Part shown: positions 1 through 6,616 of the stretch, in pieces
Position numbering within the stretch: the stretch's first letter is position 1
How the letters are laid out: each line of letters starts with the position of its first letter
DNA from: RGIG5057 sp036653755
Lineage (GTDB): Bacteria; Bacillota; Clostridia; TANB77; CAG-465
Assembly: GCA_036653755.1 (NCBI GenBank)
Contig: JAVVTJ010000033.1
Coordinates: 1 to 13,782, forward strand
Direction: 5' to 3'
DNA length: 13,782 bases
Notes under the pieces: generated by a model
What the model was told of the DNA's origin: nothing
What the model saw: only the letters and a program-made list of their open reading frames with translations
The model's database searches: none
Translations under genes and position numbers: made by a program

Positions 1-30
1 AACTACTGTGTTGTAGGCTTTTTATCCTCA
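1..30. terminator. Probable ger operon terminator, cut by the window edge
   Basis: On the minus strand, about 40 bases after the gerAB stop, there is an A-run followed by GCCTACAAC and then ACAGTAGTT, where the window ends. The first bases of a matching right arm (GTT) are already present. If the next bases off the edge are GTAGGCTTTTT, this is a complete hairpin with a U-tract. On the plus strand the same bases (GTTGTAGGC then TTTTT) would be the right arm and T-run, so the element could serve both directions. Half of it is outside the window, so this is a prediction. Confidence 0.4.
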
Positions 31-70
31 AAAAACTGTCAAACTTGGGATTATAACATACTTTACGTAA

Positions 71-1174
71 TTATTCAAGAAAATTATTTTTTATTTTATT
101 ATATCCCATTTTAATCAATATAATAGACATACTAATTAATACTACTGATGCTAAAATATATGGTGTATATTTTAAATTAAATATTGTAGATTCTGTTATA
201 TTTTTAAATATAACATTAGTTCCTAAAAAACAAATTATTGGTAATATATATATTAAAGACTTCTGATATATTTTGTTTTTTGAATAACTTACAAAATTTT
301 TAAATGCAAAATATATTGACATTAGTATAAGGAAAAAAGTATCAAAAATCCATTGAAAAGCTATTGTATTTTCAATTCTTTCAAATATATTTAGTAGTAT
401 AACTTTTTTTGTTGTTATATATTCAGGATATTTATATACAGATATTAGTGGATATCCCATAACAAGTATTGTAAACAATATAGTTACAACAAGCATTATA
501 TTTGTAAATGTATACATTATTATTATATTTTTTGAATATTTATTTTTATCTTTTATTTCACTGTCTATTGATCCAAGTAAAAATAATGGCATGCTACTAA
601 ATATAGCATATGTAAAAGAGCTTATTATAATCTTTATATTACTACCATTATAAATTGGAAAAAGATTAGAAACATCTAAATTATTTAATAAACCAAGTGC
701 ACAAACAATAAATATTCCGATTGTTATATATAAAAAGATTTGCGCACTTCTTGTAATACTTACTATTCCCTTTGAAAGTGCATATATAAGTGCTATTGTT
801 ATTAGTAATTTAATATATATTTTTGAAGTTTCAGGCATATATTGTAAATCAACAAAACATGCTAAATTATAAAATATAATAACTGAAAATAGTAAAAACA
901 TTATACTTAATATAAAATTTATAATTATTCCAATTTTATTTCCAAATAAATCTTTATTTATCTCTAATATATTTTTACCTTTTCCTTTTTTCATAATAAA
1001 TAAAAATATTAAAAGAGGAATATATCCAAGTATGGCACCTATTATACTACTTATTGCAGTATTAGTCGTAGATATTTGAAAGATATTATATATTCCCATT
1101 CCTAAAAATGAGCCTCTTACTAAAAAATATACTAACGAAGATATACCAATGCTATTTATATTTTTATCTACCAC
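71..1174 (-). CDS. gerAB: GerAB-type spore germination permease (germinant receptor B subunit)
   Basis: The 367-residue protein is almost entirely hydrophobic, with about ten predicted membrane helices starting within the first 15 residues and few charged loops. This fits the GerAB/spore permease family (APC transporter superfamily), usually about 360-370 residues. In spores it sits in the inner membrane with GerAA and GerAC as a germinant receptor; in known systems the B subunit binds the small-molecule germinant. The start is GTG, overlapping the last 7 bases of the upstream gerAC-type gene, with a GGGAGGT ribosome site (1186-1192) 11 bases upstream inside gerAC, which suggests translational coupling. 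It is the last gene of an A-C-B operon. The germinant cannot be predicted from sequence alone. Family assignment is firm; the letter symbol only denotes the subunit class. Confidence 0.88.
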   Translation of the reverse strand: MVDKNINSIGISSLVYFLVRGSFLGMGIYNIFQISTTNTAISSIIGAILGYIPLLIFLFIMKKGKGKNILEINKDLFGNKIGIIINFILSIMFLLFSVIIFYNLACFVDLQYMPETSKIYIKLLITIALIYALSKGIVSITRSAQIFLYITIGIFIVCALGLLNNLDVSNLFPIYNGSNIKIIISSFTYAIFSSMPLFLLGSIDSEIKDKNKYSKNIIIMYTFTNIMLVVTILFTILVMGYPLISVYKYPEYITTKKVILLNIFERIENTIAFQWIFDTFFLILMSIYFAFKNFVSYSKNKIYQKSLIYILPIICFLGTNVIFKNITESTIFNLKYTPYILASVVLISMSIILIKMGYNKIKNNFLE

Positions 1175-2349
1175 TGTTTAACCATACCTCCCTCATTTTC
1201 TAAACTTACTTTGACGTTTATGTTACATTTAATATTTTTAAAATACTTTTCATAAAATACATCTTTTACTTTCGTATACTCTTTATTTAAATATTTATTA
1301 AACATTCTACCAAATCCTATTATGTCTGAGTGATATTTATTTTTTACATTATCTATATAGTTTTCTAATCTTTTTTTTATCTCTTTTTCTATTTGTATTT
1401 CTATATTTTCAATATCTTTTTGATTTGAAATATTTAATTTTTCACTAAGCTCTGCTATACCAGCATTTGAATTTACTTCAATATCTACTTCAAAATTATT
1501 ATTAATAAATTTAGGTTTAACACTACTTTCAAATCCAATTATTTGAATAGCGGATTTTATATCATTTATATTTGTTTCTATAATTGTATTTTTTATTTTA
1601 TTTAACATCATATTATGTGATATACTATCTTCTTTTGATAAATATCCAATTAATTTATCTTTATTAAAATATGCTATTTCTCCTACAAGAACTTTAGCTA
1701 CTTGTGTTACATTATCTATATTATCTTTACTTTCTCCTTTTTCTGCATTACCTTCTAGTTTTACACTCGGAAGAACTAATTCTATACCATTTTCTATTAA
1801 ATCTGATATAGTTTCATTAAGTAATGATTTAACTGTACTACCTCTATATTCAAAAGTTGAATATATACTATCTTCTAAATTTTTAGTAGGATTAGTTTCA
1901 ATAGGAGTTAATACTTTTATTAATTTAGATGCTTTTGTTCCTTCTGATGTTACAACTATAAGTACTTCTTTATTTGATTTTATATCTCTTAAAAAGAAAT
2001 CCATTGTAGCTGATATTCCCTCTTTAGCTACTTTCTCATCTATTAAAAGTACTCTCATATGTGATATATATAATTTTTTTGGACTCTCTCCTGTCATATT
2101 TCTTAAAGCTTCTTGTATAGTTTTAGCTTTACTTTCATATACAGTTATATTAGAACCTGATCCTTCAGATTTTGTTCCACTAAATTCTTTTTTTGAATTT
2201 AATATTTGAGCTGAAACAATATACATATCATTTTCATCTTTATCAATTGATATAGCAGAAACAATAGCTAAATCATTTAATTCTTTATAATTGTCTAATC
2301 CACCAGTAAGTATCATGATAATTATTATAAACAAGACTCTATATTTCAT
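1168..2349 (-). CDS. gerAC: GerAC-type germinant receptor C subunit lacking the lipobox cysteine
   Basis: The 393-residue protein has the layout of GerAC: a short positively charged start, a hydrophobic segment (residues 5-15), then the family's N-terminal motif ending KELNDLAIVSAISID (about 22-36), a long exported domain, and a charged helical C-terminal region (about 260-393). GerAC proteins are normally lipoproteins held on the outer face of the spore inner membrane and needed for receptor function. Here the position of the acylated cysteine in the usual Leu-Thr-Gly-Cys lipobox is Gly17 (codon GGA), and I see no nearby cysteine. The protein would then be either uncleaved and anchored by its N-terminal helix, or misplaced. 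The ATG start has an AGGTAGGTG ribosome site overlapping the gerAA stop, with a 10-base gap between genes. The reading frame is intact and the rest looks conserved, so this is not an obvious pseudogene. Confidence 0.87.
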   Translation of the reverse strand: MKYRVLFIIIIMILTGGLDNYKELNDLAIVSAISIDKDENDMYIVSAQILNSKKEFSGTKSEGSGSNITVYESKAKTIQEALRNMTGESPKKLYISHMRVLLIDEKVAKEGISATMDFFLRDIKSNKEVLIVVTSEGTKASKLIKVLTPIETNPTKNLEDSIYSTFEYRGSTVKSLLNETISDLIENGIELVLPSVKLEGNAEKGESKDNIDNVTQVAKVLVGEIAYFNKDKLIGYLSKEDSISHNMMLNKIKNTIIETNINDIKSAIQIIGFESSVKPKFINNNFEVDIEVNSNAGIAELSEKLNISNQKDIENIEIQIEKEIKKRLENYIDNVKNKYHSDIIGFGRMFNKYLNKEYTKVKDVFYEKYFKNIKCNINVKVSLENEGGMVKQW

Positions 2350-2359
2350 TTACATACAC

Positions 2360-3838
2360 CTACCTATATTTTGTTATATTATTAGTTAAAATTTTCATTC
2401 TAGTTTTTAAATCTGATGTATTTTTTCTATTTAATGTATCCGTATTTAAAAGTGTTACATCTACTGGTGCAAATGGATATGTATATGGCATATTTTCTAT
2501 ATTTATACTAACTATTTTAAATATGAAAATTATAAAAGCTACCACTATTCCAATAAGACCTGCACATGATGCAAATATTAGAAAAATAATTCTCCAAGTT
2601 CTAAGAGCATTTACCATGTTTATATCTGAAAATATTAAACCTGATATTGTAGTTGTAGCAACAACTATAATCATTATTGGTGATACTATGCCAGCACTTA
2701 CTGCAGCTTCTCCTAATATAAGTGCACCAACTATTGATAAAGTGCTTCCTGCTAAACTAGGAACTCTAAAATCACCTTCTCTTAATATTTCAAAAGAAAG
2801 TATCATAACTAAAGCTTCTATAAAAGCTGGTGCTGGAACTCCATCTCGTTGAACAGCAAAAGATACTAATAAATCAGTAGGTATTGCTTCTTGATTAAAA
2901 GTAGTGAGTGCTACATATATTGCTGGCATTAAAAGAGTAATTGCAAATGCTATATATCTTAACATTCTTGTAAATATTACTGCATTATTTTTTTGATAAT
3001 AATCTTCTACATGTTTAAAAAAGTCTGATATAAATGCTGGAAATATAAGAACAAATGGAGAATTTTCAACTATAACAGCTACTCTACCTTGTAATAAATA
3101 ATGACATACATTATCTGGTCTTTCTGTACTTATTACAGTAGGAAAAACTGTTGTATCACCACCAGATATTAATATTTCTCGTATTGCATTGCTATCTAAA
3201 ATAGCATCTATGTCTATTTTTTTTATTTTTTCTTCTATATCTTTTACAATTTCAGGTTTTGCTATATCACAAATGTACATAACTCCAACTTTGGATTTTG
3301 ATCTTCTACCTACTAAATTTTCATCAATTTTTAATTTTTCTGTTTTTATTCTTTTGCGTATAAGACCAATATTTTTCATGTAATTTTCAATAAAACAATC
3401 TTTTGGACCTTTTATACTTGCTTCACTTTTTGGCTCATCAATGCCTCTATTTAAATCAGCTTTTGTTTCAACAGCAATTATACTATCATCAGTAACAATT
3501 AAAGTAAATCCACTATATATGTAATAAAATAAATCGTCTTTTAATATATCAATTTTTTTTACTTTTGATACAAATAATTCATTTTCTAATAAATTTGATA
3601 AATTATTAATATTATGATTTTTACTTATAATTTTAACTTCATTGTTATTTTCTTTTGATTTGTTTATTATAGAATTTTCTATACTACGAATTACAAAATC
3701 TGAAACAGTAGAAGAATCTGCTACTGCTTCATTGAATATAACATCAAATTTATTACCTAAGATTTCAATTTTTCTGTATACAATATCTTGACTATTTGAA
3801 GTTGCATCTTTTATATATTTTACAATATCTTTTTTCAT
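2360..3838 (-). CDS. gerAA: GerAA-type germinant receptor A subunit
   Basis: This 492-residue protein matches the GerA family (about 480-500 residues). The N-terminal cytoplasmic half carries the family block EPKSEASIKGPKDCF (135-149), then FPT...TERPD (232-242) and GRVAVIVENSPFVLIFPAF (251-269). The C-terminal half has about five or six membrane helices from residue 293, including the conserved REGDFRVPSLAGSTLSIVGA block and the SP-M-IIVVA helix. The PYTYPFAPVD segment near the C-terminus is also typical. GerAA is the large subunit of the spore inner-membrane germinant receptor; homologues assemble as ion-channel-like oligomers. ATG start; AGGAG ribosome site at 3848-3852, nine bases upstream. 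It is the first gene of the A-C-B operon, 61 bases after spoIID. Such operons are usually transcribed in the forespore by sigma-G. Confidence 0.92.
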   Translation of the reverse strand: MKKDIVKYIKDATSNSQDIVYRKIEILGNKFDVIFNEAVADSSTVSDFVIRSIENSIINKSKENNNEVKIISKNHNINNLSNLLENELFVSKVKKIDILKDDLFYYIYSGFTLIVTDDSIIAVETKADLNRGIDEPKSEASIKGPKDCFIENYMKNIGLIRKRIKTEKLKIDENLVGRRSKSKVGVMYICDIAKPEIVKDIEEKIKKIDIDAILDSNAIREILISGGDTTVFPTVISTERPDNVCHYLLQGRVAVIVENSPFVLIFPAFISDFFKHVEDYYQKNNAVIFTRMLRYIAFAITLLMPAIYVALTTFNQEAIPTDLLVSFAVQRDGVPAPAFIEALVMILSFEILREGDFRVPSLAGSTLSIVGALILGEAAVSAGIVSPIMIIVVATTTISGLIFSDINMVNALRTWRIIFLIFASCAGLIGIVVAFIIFIFKIVSINIENMPYTYPFAPVDVTLLNTDTLNRKNTSDLKTRMKILTNNITKYR

Positions 3839-3857
3839 ATATTATTTCTCCTAAATA

Positions 3858-3877
3858 TAGTATTAATAAAAATACTA
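3858..3877 (-). other. AT-rich hairpin in the spoIID-gerAA gap
   Basis: Seven-base inverted repeats TAGTATT/AATACTA are separated by six bases, immediately upstream of the gerAA ribosome site. The stem is too weak and lacks the flanking T-run of a convincing terminator. It may be a weak barrier between spoIID and the ger operon, or chance in AT-rich DNA. Confidence 0.3.
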
Positions 3878-3879
3878 AT

Positions 3880-3908
3880 ATTATACCAGAAAACTATTTT
3901 TATGAAAT
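3880..3908 (-). promoter_or_regulatory. Weak candidate promoter for the ger operon
   Basis: On the minus strand a TATAAT hexamer (3880-3885) lies about 40 bases upstream of the gerAA start, with a poor ATTTCA at the -35 position 17 bases away. Ger operons are normally sigma-G dependent, and the -35 is not a good match to either sigma-A or sigma-G. The location in the only gap before the operon is the main support. Confidence 0.25.
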
Positions 3909-5189
3909 ATTAATTCCAGAATAATAATGTTTTAATATTTTAATATAATTATATCCCTCTTTTGCAGCTTCATTTGCTCCATATTGACTCATTCCAACTC
4001 CATGACCATATCCTTTTGTTGTTACTGTTACATTATTTGCATTTTTTTTAATTTCAAAGTCTGCACTTCTAAGTCCCAATAAACTTCTGAGTTTAACACC
4101 ACTATATGTTTTATTTCCAATTTTTATATTTTCTACTCTACCACTTATTGTTTCAGATAAAACTTTAAATTCAGTTGAACTATTTACATTAATACCTAAT
4201 TTACTAGATAATGTAGTATATGAAATGTTTGTACTTACTTTAAATCCTCTTACATTACTATCCCAATTACTACTTACACTTTTTAAATACGGTTTATTAT
4301 TTCCCCATACATAACTTGGTAGTTCAGTTTTTGTATTACTTATTGCATGATAAAAAGCATCTATATATGAGCCGTTATATTTCATAGTAATTCCTTTTGT
4401 ACTATACGCAGCATTTTTTATTTTATTATAGTATGTAGAATATGAACCGCCCCACATACTTTGCATCTGTGCCTTAGTTTTATATACTTGATGTGCAGTA
4501 GAATTTATAAGAATAGAACCTTCTGATTTTTTTTTGAGTGCAAAAGTCCTAGCTGCAACTGCTTGTGCTTTTAATGCTTCACTACTAAAAGATGCTGGCA
4601 TTTCAGCTGCCACTACGCCTATAACATAATCTTCTAGATTCAGCGTTATAACCGTGCCACCTGTTTTTAGTTGTATTGTAGTTTCAGTTGGTACTGGTTT
4701 ATTTATAACAGGATTATTAGGTTTTGGAGCTGGTTTATTTATAACAGGATTATTAGGTTTGTTTACAGAAGTTTTTATATTTTCTAAAATTTCTGGAGAT
4801 TTATTATTTTCTTCTATAACTGAAATATCTTTTTGGATTTCATTTTCTTTATTTTTTTCATTCTCGTTTTGTTTAATATAATTAGCTGCTACTATATAAT
4901 TATTTTTTGTATTTTCTTCTACCTCTTGCTTTACTTTCTGATCACTACTATTTAAAAATACTCCCAAAGAAATAGCACCTATTAAAACACCATTAACAAT
5001 AAGTACTGCAACATCCTCATCTTTTGATTTTAAGATATTTTTAACATAATTTTTTATTTTAGAAAAAAAGTTTTCTGGATTATCTGGGCTTAGAAACTCT
5101 TTGCCAAACTCATATTCATCACAAGTTTCAATATATATGTATAATTTACTTTCTCCGTTAAAGTTTATATTTTTATGGTTTATATTCAC
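3900..5189 (-). CDS. spoIID: SpoIID, engulfment lytic transglycosylase
   Basis: This 429-residue protein carries the SpoIID/LytB domain from about residue 178. It has LNLEDYVIGVVAAEMPASF (183-201) with the likely catalytic Glu196, KAQAVAARTFAL, the STAHQVY block (230-236), and the C-terminal GYGHGVGMSQYGANEAAKEG motif. SpoIID cuts peptidoglycan in the mother cell and acts with SpoIIP and SpoIIM to drive forespore engulfment; it is normally sigma-E controlled. It is longer than the usual 330-350 residues because of a roughly 57-residue charged N-terminal tail before the single membrane helix (about 58-80) and a Lys/Asn/Pro linker (85-170) with a tandem repeat. The YHA-S-TKT segment (280-288) lacks cysteines, and the only cysteine is in the cytoplasmic tail. 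GTG start; ribosome site GGTGAT at 5195-5200, five bases away. A LytB-type paralogue is possible but the gerA neighbour favours SpoIID. Confidence 0.88.
   Translation of the reverse strand: MNINHKNINFNGESKLYIYIETCDEYEFGKEFLSPDNPENFFSKIKNYVKNILKSKDEDVAVLIVNGVLIGAISLGVFLNSSDQKVKQEVEENTKNNYIVAANYIKQNENEKNKENEIQKDISVIEENNKSPEILENIKTSVNKPNNPVINKPAPKPNNPVINKPVPTETTIQLKTGGTVITLNLEDYVIGVVAAEMPASFSSEALKAQAVAARTFALKKKSEGSILINSTAHQVYKTKAQMQSMWGGSYSTYYNKIKNAAYSTKGITMKYNGSYIDAFYHAISNTKTELPSYVWGNNKPYLKSVSSNWDSNVRGFKVSTNISYTTLSSKLGINVNSSTEFKVLSETISGRVENIKIGNKTYSGVKLRSLLGLRSADFEIKKNANNVTVTTKGYGHGVGMSQYGANEAAKEGYNYIKILKHYYSGINIS
4694..4760. repeat. 31-bp perfect tandem repeat in the spoIID linker
   Basis: Positions 4694-4724 and 4730-4760 are identical over 31 bases with a 36-base period, encoding a 12-residue unit containing NNPVINKP twice (about residues 146-165). 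The DNA identity, including third codon positions, points to a recent slippage duplication. It lengthens the Pro/Lys spacer between the membrane helix and the catalytic domain. Confidence 0.85.
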
Positions 5190-5194
5190 AATTA

Positions 5195-5200
5195 ATCACC
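5195..5200 (-). promoter_or_regulatory. spoIID ribosome binding site that sets the GTG start
   Basis: GGTGAT lies five bases upstream of the GTG at 5187-5189. No in-frame ATG gives a better placed site before the conserved region. No convincing sigma-E promoter was found by eye between here and 5320. Confidence 0.5.
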
Positions 5201-5317
5201 ATATATATTGTTAGCAATTTTTAACGAGATTATTCGGGATAGCTTTGTAAAATAATATATTTTCAATTACAATTTTTAATTCGACAAAACTAGATAAAAA
5301 ATCATTAACATTTTTAA

Positions 5318-5346
5318 TTGACAATTACCACATATCCGTATATAAT
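5318..5346 (+). promoter_or_regulatory. Perfect-consensus sigma-A promoter, plus strand
   Basis: TTGACA (5318-5323), a 17-base spacer, then TATAAT (5341-5346): a full match to the vegetative consensus. Transcription would start near 5353 and run opposite to every protein gene in the window. The -35 sits inside the dyad TAATTG-A-CAATTA (5315-5327), which could be an operator. The DNA just downstream turns locally GC-rich, supporting a real transcript. Confidence 0.75.
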
Positions 5347-5352
5347 TTATAT

Positions 5353-5525
5353 CGTCTGGGGGCACCGGAATTAGCATGCTAAAATAGCACCTTACGCCGT
5401 ACGCATGAACCATTTATGGATGTCACAAAGCTATCCCACAGGGATGTATTTAGATGTTTTATCTAAATCTAGTACGCATTTGTACAAAGCCCGAGTAAGC
5501 TCGCATACCACAAATTACTCAAAAA
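5353..5525 (+). ncRNA. Candidate structured non-coding RNA, family not recognised
   Basis: Downstream of the consensus promoter, about 170 bases are clearly GC-richer than their surroundings, a common sign of structured RNA in AT-rich genomes. Visible elements are the 12-bp palindrome at 5371-5382, a hairpin ATCCC-ACA-GGGAT (5433-5445), a hairpin TTTAGAT-GTTTT-ATCTAAA (5449-5467), a short CGAG-TAAG-CTCG hairpin near 5492-5505, and a repeated GTACGCAT. A 61-codon open frame (5405-5590) has no ribosome site and no familiar composition, so coding is unlikely. I compared it from memory with 6S RNA, SRP RNA, tmRNA, RNase P, T-box and common riboswitch motifs and saw no match. The 3' end is uncertain; without an earlier stop it could run to the terminator at 5650-5684. 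Confidence 0.4.
5371..5382. promoter_or_regulatory. 12-bp perfect palindrome near the start of the putative transcript
   Basis: TTAGCATGCTAA is a perfect dyad about 18-29 bases after the predicted plus-strand start site. It may be a repressor operator or part of the RNA fold. Confidence 0.4.
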
Positions 5526-5623
5526 ATTATCCTATTTCACATTTTAATTATACATTATTGACTTTTTTAAAAATTACATTAAAAGAGTAATTATTTATTT
5601 TGCTTAAATTCATGTTTAAGTAG

Positions 5624-5648
5624 CACGTTTATTTTGCCAATAAACGTG
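5624..5648. other. Hairpin next to the ftsQ terminator
   Basis: CACGTTTATT (5624-5633) and AATAAACGTG (5639-5648) form a 10-bp stem with a five-base loop, directly beside the larger terminator hairpin. Neither strand has a T-run right after it. It may be a second, protective 3' hairpin or part of an RNA ending here. Confidence 0.5.
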
Positions 5649-5649
5649 A

Positions 5650-5684
5650 AAAATTAGCAATATGCTTTGCATATTGCTAATTTT
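5650..5684 (-). terminator. Strong bidirectional terminator at the end of the dcw cluster
   Basis: A perfect 16-bp stem (5650-5665 with 5669-5684) has a three-base loop. On the minus strand it is followed by a run of five T and lies about 12 bases after the ftsQ stop, so it should end the dcw transcript. On the plus strand the stem's own outer four T could act as a weaker U-tract for the opposing transcript from 5353. Confidence 0.8.
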
Positions 5685-5696
5685 AAAAAGCTATCC

Positions 5697-6605
5697 CTAA
5701 AATTTAATAAGCGTTGGATTTTCCTTTGTCATGTCTATTGTACCTTTTACATCGCCTTCATTTTTAAGTATTTCTTGTAAGAATGTTAAGTTATATTTTA
5801 ACTTTGTATTATTTGGTAATACCACCTCAATTTTATCATCTAAATGTATTTTACTCAATGAATTTTCAAAATTTACTTTTGTAATTTTCTTATTAGGAAA
5901 TATGCTTAAACATTCTTTTTGTATCTCTTTATATACTAATAGTTTAGAATAATCTATCTCATTAATCTTACTTCCTAATTTAACTTCATCTTCAAATACT
6001 ATCCCATATACTAATAACTCATCTACCTTAAGTTCTATCCTATCACAAACTTCAAGTATTACTCCATAGCTATCTAATTTATAATACAAATTTTTTTCTT
6101 TATCATATGCAAAATATATACTTTTTCTTTCTTTTATTTCAATAACAAAAGAAGATGGAAAGTTTATTTTTGTTTTTACACATTCTATATATGGAGTATC
6201 TATTATTGCATTTTTATTTATTTTAAATGAACTTTTAACAATATTATCTCCAATATTAATTCCAGACTTTTTTATTATTTCTTCCTGAATAATTTTCAGA
6301 TTTCCTTTTACAGATATACTTGAAATATTGAACTTTGGTGATTTTAGTAAATAATATACACAGCCTATCAAAAAGAGCAATATACAAATAACTATAACTA
6401 AGATTACAAGCTTTTTATTACTTTTTTTCCTAACTACATTATTGCTTTTTTTTACAACTCGTTTATGAGAAACCCTATTTGAATTTACTTTTTCTTTTTT
6501 AGTAATATTCTTCTTAATGTTTTCATTCGCAGCTGTTTTTTTATTACCACTACTTTTTGTAGCAGTATTAGATTTAGTAACATTTCTTTTAGTAGGTTTG
6601 TCCAA
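5697..6605 (-). CDS. ftsQ: FtsQ/DivIB cell division protein
   Basis: This 302-residue bitopic protein has a Lys/Asn-rich cytoplasmic tail (about 1-65), one membrane helix (about 66-87), then a POTRA-like domain (ISVKGN...GINIGDN, about 95-165) and a FtsQ beta domain. That architecture and the place after murG identify FtsQ/DivIB, which links FtsL/FtsB-type proteins and the septal synthase in the divisome. The open frame extends to a GTG at 6614, but that GTG is itself part of the AGAGGTGA ribosome site (6611-6618). The TTG at 6603-6605, six bases after AGAGGTG, is the better start. The site overlaps the murG stop, leaving an 11-base gap, so the genes are likely coupled. It is the last gene before the terminator. 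Sequence is poorly conserved in this family, so the call leans on architecture and context. Confidence 0.85.
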   Translation of the reverse strand: MDKPTKRNVTKSNTATKSSGNKKTAANENIKKNITKKEKVNSNRVSHKRVVKKSNNVVRKKSNKKLVILVIVICILLFLIGCVYYLLKSPKFNISSISVKGNLKIIQEEIIKKSGINIGDNIVKSSFKINKNAIIDTPYIECVKTKINFPSSFVIEIKERKSIYFAYDKEKNLYYKLDSYGVILEVCDRIELKVDELLVYGIVFEDEVKLGSKINEIDYSKLLVYKEIQKECLSIFPNKKITKVNFENSLSKIHLDDKIEVVLPNNTKLKYNLTFLQEILKNEGDVKGTIDMTKENPTLIKF

Positions 6606-6616
6606 TATTTTCACCT

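Larger units (their letters stand above)
5236..5437. repeat. 13-bp perfect inverted repeat bracketing a promoter
   Basis: GGGATAGCTTTGT at 5236-5248 is the exact reverse complement of ACAAAGCTATCCC at 5425-5437. The arms enclose 176 bases, with the plus-strand promoter (5318-5346) close to the centre. Eleven bases of the motif recur at 5687-5697, in the same orientation as the right arm, running into the first base of the ftsQ stop. No flanking target duplication is visible. Possible readings are a site-specific invertible promoter segment, the closing stem of an RNA of about 200 nt, or ends of a decayed small mobile element. Confidence 0.6.

Noticed and set aside
2523..2852. 109-codon plus-strand open frame
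   Set aside because: It lies entirely opposite gerAA, whose protein is strongly family-consistent; no ribosome site and no recognisable protein features.
4654..4881. 75-codon plus-strand open frame with Gly/Leu/Phe repeats
   Set aside because: It is the complement of the spoIID Pro/Asn/Lys linker repeat; its apparent repeats come from the opposite strand.
5558..5586. Second plus-strand promoter (TTGACT)
   Set aside because: The position 17 bases downstream reads AAAAGA, with no usable -10.
5405..5590. 61-codon plus-strand open frame in the intergenic region
   Set aside because: No ribosome site before the ATG, no domain or signal visible, and it spans RNA-like hairpins. A small protein cannot be excluded, but nothing supports it.
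5236..5697. MITE or insertion sequence remnant
   Set aside because: The repeats are short, no target-site duplication flanks them, and no transposase fragment is present; the centred promoter makes other explanations more attractive, though it is not fully excluded.
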